A DNA stretch of 64,000 bases from Candidatus Faecousia intestinigallinarum (GTDB taxonomy: Bacteria > Bacillota > Clostridia > Oscillospirales > Oscillospiraceae), in the NCBI GenBank assembly GCA_018715805.1, contig DVKX01000019.1, forward strand, positions 1 through 64,000, in the 5' to 3' direction. Of this stretch, positions 60,380 through 64,000 are shown piece after piece (the first letter of the stretch is position 1; each line of letters begins with the position of its first letter). The notes beneath the pieces are model-generated. The model was not told where the DNA came from, did no database searches, and worked only from the letters and a program-made list of their open reading frames with translations. Both the position numbers and the translations under genes were made by a program.

Positions 60380-61654
60380 CTATTTTTGGTACTCAAATTC
60401 CAGTTCGTAAATGCTTACGGTATCGCCATCCTGGATGCCCATCTCCTCCAGCCGGTCAAATAGACCGCATTTGCGCAGCTGCTGGTCGAAATAGTTCCGG
60501 GACTCGTAATCGTCAAAATTGATGCTGCCCAGCAGCCGCTCCAGCCACAAACCGCTGACCACCCAGGTGCTGCCCAGGTGCTCGATTTCCAGCTGAGAGG
60601 AGTCTCCGGTGGGGGGCAGCGGCTCCACATACTCCGGTTCATAGACGGTTACCGGAGGCAGGGTGCGCAGCTTCTCCGCCGTTACCCGCATGAGGGCTTT
60701 AACGCCCTGGGTGGTGCCTGCGGAGATTTCGTATAGGGGGCACCCGGCGGCCTCCACATGCTGGCGCAGCCGCTCCAGATTGTCGGAATCCGGGGGAAGC
60801 AGGTCGCATTTATTGGCGGCTACGATCATGGGACGGTCGGAAAGATCCACGCTGTAGTTTTTCAGCTCTGCGCAGATAGCGTCGAAATCCGCCACAGGAT
60901 CCCGCCCCTCACTGCCGGATACATCCACCACATGGAGCAGCAACCGGCAGCGGTCAATGTGCCGCAGGAAGTCGTGCCCCAGGCCGGCGCCCGCCGCCGC
61001 GCCCTCAATAATGCCGGGGATGTCCGCCATGACGAAGGACACGCCCTCGTCCACATAGATGACGCCCAGATTGGGGAAGAGCGTGGTGAAGTGATAGTTG
61101 GCGATCTTGGGGCGGGCGTTGGAAGTAACAGAGAGCAGGGTGGATTTGCCCACATTGGGGAAGCCCACCAGCCCCACGTCTGCCAGCAGCTTCAGCTCCA
61201 GGACGATATCCCTTGCCTGGCCGGGGAGCCCAGCCTTGGCGAAGCGGGGTACCTGCCGGGTGGCGGTGGCGAAGTGGCCGTTGCCCCAACCGCCCCGTCC
61301 TCCCTTGGCGATGACAAAATCCTCGCCGGTGGACATATCGACAATGATTTGGTTGGATTCGGCGTCCCGAACCACCGTTCCTCTGGGAACCTGAATAATC
61401 AGGTTTTCCCCCCGCTTGCCGCTCATGTTCCGTCCCTGACCGTTGGCGCCTGCTTGCGCAGAATACTTGCGCTTATAACGGAAGTCCAGCAGGGTGGACA
61501 GATGGTCGCTGATCCGGAGGATCACACTGCCGCCGTGGCCGCCGTCGCCCCCGTCGGGGCCGCCTGCCGCCACATATTTTTCCCGGTGGAAGGCTACCGC
61601 GCCATCGCCGCCCCGTCCGCCGGATACGCTGATGCGCACTTTATCTACAAACAT
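60380..61654 (-). CDS. obgE: GTPase ObgE/CgtA
   Basis: A 424-residue essential ribosome-associated GTPase. The glycine-rich Obg domain (1-~158) has GGRGGDGAVAFHREKYV and GGPDGGDGGHGGSVIL. The G domain has G1 GFPNVGKST, G3 DIPGIIEGAAAGAGLGHDFL and G4 NKCD. The C-terminal OCT domain (about 340-424) is present. AGGAGG precedes the start. It follows the L21-Prp-L27 genes as in most Firmicutes, although a terminator intervenes. Confidence 0.96.
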   Translation of the reverse strand: MFVDKVRISVSGGRGGDGAVAFHREKYVAAGGPDGGDGGHGGSVILRISDHLSTLLDFRYKRKYSAQAGANGQGRNMSGKRGENLIIQVPRGTVVRDAESNQIIVDMSTGEDFVIAKGGRGGWGNGHFATATRQVPRFAKAGLPGQARDIVLELKLLADVGLVGFPNVGKSTLLSVTSNARPKIANYHFTTLFPNLGVIYVDEGVSFVMADIPGIIEGAAAGAGLGHDFLRHIDRCRLLLHVVDVSGSEGRDPVADFDAICAELKNYSVDLSDRPMIVAANKCDLLPPDSDNLERLRQHVEAAGCPLYEISAGTTQGVKALMRVTAEKLRTLPPVTVYEPEYVEPLPPTGDSSQLEIEHLGSTWVVSGLWLERLLGSINFDDYESRNYFDQQLRKCGLFDRLEEMGIQDGDTVSIYELEFEYQK

Positions 61655-61710
61655 ACTCGATCCTCCTGAAGAAGTGAATAACGCTCCGGGTCAGACGCGA
61701 CAGGAGCGGT

Positions 61711-61745
61711 AAAAAACGGCTGCCGCAAAGAAGTATGCGGCAGCC
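61711..61745 (-). terminator. intrinsic terminator between rpmA and obg
   Basis: A 10-bp perfect stem GGCTGCCGCA (61718-61727) pairs with TGCGGCAGCC (61736-61745); the minus-strand RNA then runs GTTTTTT. It should limit ribosomal-operon transcripts entering obg. Confidence 0.85.
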
Positions 61746-61765
61746 CGTAGGACACTATGCGCTTC

Positions 61766-62047
61766 TTACTGCTCGGCGTACACAGAGCACTGCCGGCGAT
61801 CCTTGCCCTTGCGCTCGAACTTGACGGTGCCGTCAACCAGAGCGAACAGGGTGTCATCGCTGCCAATGCCCACATTGACGCCGGGATGGATGTGGGTGCC
61901 TCTCTGGCGAACCAGAATATTGCCAGCCAGCACAAACTGACCGTCGGCACGCTTCACGCCCAGGCGCTTAGCCTCGGAGTCACGACCGTTCTTGGTAGAA
62001 CCGCCGCCCTTGTGGTGAGCGAAGAACTGAATACCGATCTTCATCAT
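61766..62047 (-). CDS. rpmA: 50S ribosomal protein L27 with Prp-cleaved presequence
   Basis: A 93-residue ribosomal protein. The N terminus [20 protein letters not shown] carries the Firmicutes extension ending QFFA, which Prp protease removes (expected cut after A10) so that the mature N terminus reaches the peptidyl-transferase centre. The core [20 protein letters not shown] and [18 protein letters not shown] is standard. The start at 62047 is 9 nt from GGAGG. The gene begins 4 nt after the prp stop. Confidence 0.96.
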   Translation of the reverse strand: MMKIGIQFFAHHKGGGSTKNGRDSEAKRLGVKRADGQFVLAGNILVRQRGTHIHPGVNVGIGSDDTLFALVDGTVKFERKGKDRRQCSVYAEQ

Positions 62048-62051
62048 GGTG

Positions 62052-62375
62052 TTACACCTCCAAAACTTCAATATAATCAGGGTACTCGTCCCGCAGGGAA
62101 CAGAGGTAGAGCAGCATTCCAGCCAGCACGGCCTGCACGCTGTCCTCCTCATCACAGGACGCGGGGAGGGTCAAGGTGACGCGGGTCTCCGCTTCCTTCA
62201 CCCGAACCTTGGCTTTGGCGCCGCATACATCATTGATGGTGGCCTCCGCCATGGCAACAACAGCGGAAATGGCGGCGCAGACAATATCCGCTCCTGCTTC
62301 CGCGTAACCGCTGTGACCGGAGATGGAGAATCCTGTGATTCGCTCATCCTCGGTAAAAAATTCGCATTTCGTCAT
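62052..62375 (-). CDS. prp: ribosomal-processing cysteine protease Prp
   Basis: A 107-residue cysteine protease that trims the L27 N terminus. The catalytic pair is H21 in [13 protein letters not shown] and C33 in [11 protein letters not shown]. Position between L21 and L27 is diagnostic. Only 2 nt separate it from the L21 stop, and its own SD is weak, suggesting translational coupling. Confidence 0.95.
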   Translation of the reverse strand: MTKCEFFTEDERITGFSISGHSGYAEAGADIVCAAISAVVAMAEATINDVCGAKAKVRVKEAETRVTLTLPASCDEEDSVQAVLAGMLLYLCSLRDEYPDYIEVLEV

Positions 62376-62377
62376 AA

Positions 62378-62689
62378 TTACAGGGCAATCTTCGTGATTT
62401 CCACCTTGGTGTAGGGCTGACGGTGACCCATCTTCCGCTTTTCGTTCTTCTTGGGCTTGTACTTGAACACGGTCAGCTTCTTGCCCTTGCCGTTCTTCAC
62501 GACCTTGGCCTCCACAGCGGCGCCTTCCACGGTGGGCGCGCCGATCTTGGAATCATTGCCGTTCAGCACGGCCAGAACCTGGTCGAACTTCACGGTAGCA
62601 TCGGCTTCGGCGTTCAGCTTTTCAATGTAGAGAACATCGCCCTCTGCAACGGTGTACTGCTTGCCGCCGGTAACGATCACAGCTTTCAT
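62378..62689 (-). CDS. rplU: 50S ribosomal protein L21
   Basis: A 103-residue ribosomal protein. It reads [40 protein letters not shown], then [20 protein letters not shown], the basic rRNA-binding loop. It is the first gene of the rplU-prp-rpmA operon, behind a strong promoter and a folded leader. Confidence 0.97.
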   Translation of the reverse strand: MKAVIVTGGKQYTVAEGDVLYIEKLNAEADATVKFDQVLAVLNGNDSKIGAPTVEGAAVEAKVVKNGKGKKLTVFKYKPKKNEKRKMGHRQPYTKVEITKIAL

Positions 62690-62699
62690 TTTGTTTCAC

Positions 62700-62772
62700 C
62701 TACTTCATATTGTGTAGTCTCGCTTTTGGGGCGCCGCAGGCATACGGACTTCAGCCCCTTCAATGCGGCTGA
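62700..62772 (-). promoter_or_regulatory. candidate L21 leader (ribosomal-protein autoregulatory RNA)
   Basis: The ~85-nt minus-strand leader contains GCCGC and GCGGC, which pair, enclosing GGGGC with a matching GCCCC, followed by AAAAGCGAG. Position and composition fit the L21 leader known in Firmicutes, through which the operon is fed back. Confidence 0.6.
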
Positions 62773-62775
62773 GAT

Positions 62776-62804
62776 ATTCTATCATTTTCCACAGGAAAAG
62801 TCAA
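62776..62804 (-). promoter_or_regulatory. sigma-A promoter of rplU-prp-rpmA
   Basis: On the minus strand TTGACT (62799-62804), 17-nt spacer, TAGAAT (62776-62781). Confidence 0.78.
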
Positions 62805-62824
62805 GGACTATTTTGGAGTTTTCC

Positions 62825-62853
62825 TTGCCTTTCGCGGTGTTTTTTGCTATACT
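62825..62853 (+). promoter_or_regulatory. sigma-A promoter of the NusG-II gene
   Basis: TTGCCT (62825-62830), 17-nt spacer, TATACT (62848-62853). It lies 20 nt from the divergent rplU -35. Confidence 0.65.
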
Positions 62854-62879
62854 TACCGTGGATTTGAGGTGAGACGCAA

Positions 62880-63233
62880 ATGAAAACCAGAACATGGATT
62901 TTTCTGCTGGCGCTGCTGCTGGCGGTGTGTGCGGCACTGAGTCTGCCGCTCTTTTCCCAGCAGGCGGCGGAGCGGGCGGAAATCTGGTCGGACGGCGTGC
63001 TGCTGGCCACATGGGATCTGGCGGTAGACCAGGAGATGACCGTGAAAAGCCCTTATGGAGAGAATGTGGTTACAGTATCCCATGGAAAGATTGCCGTTAC
63101 CCAAGCCACCTGTCCGGATCATTACTGCATGGCCAGGGGCTTCTGTGCCGGCGGCGCAGAGATCGTGTGTCTGCCAAACCGGCTGGTGATCCGCTTTCTG
63201 GGAGAAAGCGATGTGGACGTGGCCATTGGGTAA
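62880..63233 (+). CDS. NusG domain II-containing protein
   Basis: A 117-residue exported or membrane-anchored protein. The N-terminal hydrophobic segment (about 5-26) is a signal anchor. The rest is a NusG_II domain: AEIWSDGVLLATWDL, VVTVSHGKIAVTQATCPDHY and GGAEIVCLPNRLVIRF. Extracellular NusG_II proteins are common beside FMN-transfer or RnfG-type redox genes in Firmicutes, but none is adjacent here. GAGGTGAG precedes the start. Function unknown. Confidence 0.8.
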   Translation: MKTRTWIFLLALLLAVCAALSLPLFSQQAAERAEIWSDGVLLATWDLAVDQEMTVKSPYGENVVTVSHGKIAVTQATCPDHYCMARGFCAGGAEIVCLPNRLVIRFLGESDVDVAIG

Positions 63234-63261
63234 GAATTTCGGAAAAATAGGGAAAAGGTGC

Positions 63262-63290
63262 TTGACAAACCAGGAAAAACAATGTATAAT
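63262..63290 (+). promoter_or_regulatory. consensus sigma-A promoter of tRNA-Val
   Basis: Perfect TTGACA (63262-63267), 17-nt spacer, perfect TATAAT (63285-63290), 12 nt before the mature tRNA 5' end. Confidence 0.9.
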
Positions 63291-63302
63291 GCACCTTGCT
63301 TT

Positions 63303-63378
63303 GGACGATTAGCTCAGCTGGTAGAGCATGCGCTTGACGTGCGCAGGGTCAGCGGTTCGAGTCCGTTATCGTCCACCA
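63303..63378 (+). tRNA. tRNA-Val (anticodon GAC), CCA encoded
   Basis: A complete 76-nt cloverleaf. Acceptor stem GGACGAT/ATCGTCC, D arm GCTC-AGCTGGTA-GAGC, anticodon arm TGCGC-TTGACGT-GCGCA with anticodon GAC, variable loop GGGTC, T arm AGCGG-TTCGAGT-CCGTT. The discriminator A is followed by genomically encoded CCA. It reads GUC and GUU valine codons. Confidence 0.93.
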
Positions 63379-63380
63379 TA

Positions 63381-63418
63381 AGACCCAGTTACCAATCGGT
63401 TTCTGGGTTTCTTTTTTT
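63381..63418 (+). terminator. intrinsic terminator after tRNA-Val
   Basis: AAGACCCAG pairs with CTGGGTTTC (G-U allowed), followed by TTTTTTT. From 63419 to 63570 I see no supportable gene. Confidence 0.8.
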
Positions 63419-63570
63419 GCCGCCGCCGAAAGAGATGTGCTTGCCTTATCGATATTTTCTCCCGTATTCAGCTGGAGGATATGCTGCTGCGCCGTCGGCC
63501 TGCGCGATTGTTTGTGGAACACGACGCCTGCTTCCGGGAAAGTGACCACCCAAGAAATTTGACTATAAAA

Positions 63571-63594
63571 CAGCGCACCCAACTGGGTGCGCTG
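63571..63594. terminator. terminator after the MacB/FtsX permease gene
   Basis: An 11-bp stem CAGCGCACCCA (63571-63581) pairs with TGGGTGCGCTG (63584-63594). The minus-strand RNA continues TTTTATAG; plus-strand continues CTTTTTT. Confidence 0.8.
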
Positions 63595-63607
63595 CTTTTT
63601 CATAAGT

Positions 63608-64000
63608 TTAATCCCGCCGCAGAGCTTCAATGGGATTCAGATTGGCCGCTTTTACAGCGGGCAGCAGGCCGAAAACCACACCGATGAGCATGGAGAAGAC
63701 TACGGCGATCAAGATCGCCGGGATACTGATGGATACCGGAATGTCCATCATACTGGAGATCAATTCCGCCATACCCACGCCGGTGAGGACGCCGATAATA
63801 CCGCCCAAGCTGGTGAGAACGGCTGCTTCGGTGAGAAATTGCAGCCGAATACGCCGTTTTTTGGCGCCGATGGCTTTTTTCAGGCCGATCTCACTGGTGC
63901 GCTCGGTGACGGACACCAGCATAATGTTCATAACGCCGATGCCGCCTACCAGCAGGGAGATACTGGCGATCCAGATGAGCTGGGTATTGGTGGATTGGCT
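63608..64000 (-). CDS. MacB/FtsX-family ABC transporter permease, 5' part outside window
   Basis: The visible 130 C-terminal residues hold the last three or four helices of an FtsX-domain permease: SLLVGGIGVMNIMLVSVTER, TSEIGLKKAIGAKKRRIRLQ, FLTEAAVLTSLGGIIGVLTG and LLPAVKAANLNPIEALRRD. TER-(T/S)-EIGLKKAIGA and the final PIEALR(R) are diagnostic of the MacB/YknZ group, which moves peptides or drugs across the envelope with an ATPase partner. The gene continues past the right edge. Confidence 0.93.
   Translation of the reverse strand, partial: SQSTNTQLIWIASISLLVGGIGVMNIMLVSVTERTSEIGLKKAIGAKKRRIRLQFLTEAAVLTSLGGIIGVLTGVGMAELISSMMDIPVSISIPAILIAVVFSMLIGVVFGLLPAVKAANLNPIEALRRD

Noticed and set aside
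60109-60396. 95-codon minus-strand frame and an overlapping plus-strand frame between the AraC and obg genes
   Set aside because: They contradict each other, run through the AraC promoter and the obg terminator, and match no family.

Overview
The window is chromosomal DNA from a GC-rich, low-oxygen-adapted, spore-forming Firmicute, most likely an Oscillospiraceae-type gut bacterium (Flavonifractor / Oscillibacter / Intestinimonas neighbourhood). The pointers are a genuine Spo0A with 0A boxes, a second Spo0A-like paralogue, an L21-Prp-L27 operon with the Firmicutes L27 presequence, a DarA-type c-di-AMP receptor, rubrerythrin, a PPi-type phosphofructokinase, strong Shine-Dalgarno sequences and near-consensus sigma-A promoters. 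The species is inferred, not proven.

Layout. 1-1229: the 5' part of a tRNA 2'-phosphotransferase gene (kptA), a small lipoprotein gene broken by one base, and a long gene-poor stretch. 1230-8864: a sulfur block (CoA-disulfide/persulfide reductase with rhodanese domain, siroheme sulfite reductase of the AsrC type, YeiH-type exporter), an iron/cobalamin-type ABC transporter and a LysR regulator. 9012-10954: a MATE exporter and the c-di-AMP receptor. 11250-20868: a nine-gene operon on the minus strand (SDR, MglBAC-type sugar importer, cyclase-family hydrolase, two zinc alcohol dehydrogenases, 3-hydroxyacyl-CoA-dehydrogenase-like enzyme, lactonase) divergent from a PrpR-like regulator whose AAA+ domain looks dead. 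This is the best candidate for an undescribed catabolic pathway.

22787-32317: small and accessory genes: TIGR04076 protein, Cys-rich protein, rubrerythrin, lipoprotein, Nudix hydrolase, a phosphoribosyltransferase behind a switch-like leader, the Spo0A paralogue, an AadA-like nucleotidyltransferase of lower GC, an SDR, a Gfo/Idh/MocA oxidoreductase, and several small unknowns. 32599-42059: asparaginyl-tRNA synthetase, TraX-family protein, LTA-synthase-like enzyme, divergent cysK/cysE, a KDG kinase/KDPG aldolase operon and spo0A. 42347-56714: two overlapping peptidase genes, a sugar-importer ATPase (MsmK/UgpC type) with a remarkable structured 5' leader, 4-alpha-glucanotransferase, glycogen phosphorylase, a processive-type glycosyltransferase, RF3, class II aldolase and PPi-type phosphofructokinase. 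56755-64000: RmuC, YmdB phosphodiesterase, an AraC regulator, Obg, L27, Prp, L21, a NusG-domain-II protein, tRNA-Val(GAC), and the 3' end of a MacB/FtsX permease gene.

How it fits together. The cell appears to scavenge sugars and maltodextrins (MglBAC-type importer, shared MsmK ATPase, MalQ, GlgP), oxidise unusual sugars or sugar acids (operon 11250-20653, KDG kinase and KDPG aldolase) and run glycolysis with Fba and PPi-PFK, whose genes are divergent from one intergenic region. Sulfite reduction and CysE/CysK supply sulfide and cysteine. The main unexplained signals are: a multi-hairpin element lying between a perfect Shine-Dalgarno and the msmK start codon; an ACG start codon implied by promoter and SD positions at 20653; a cluster of 0A boxes shared by spo0A and the pepF operon; and a bistable-looking leader at 25900-25993.
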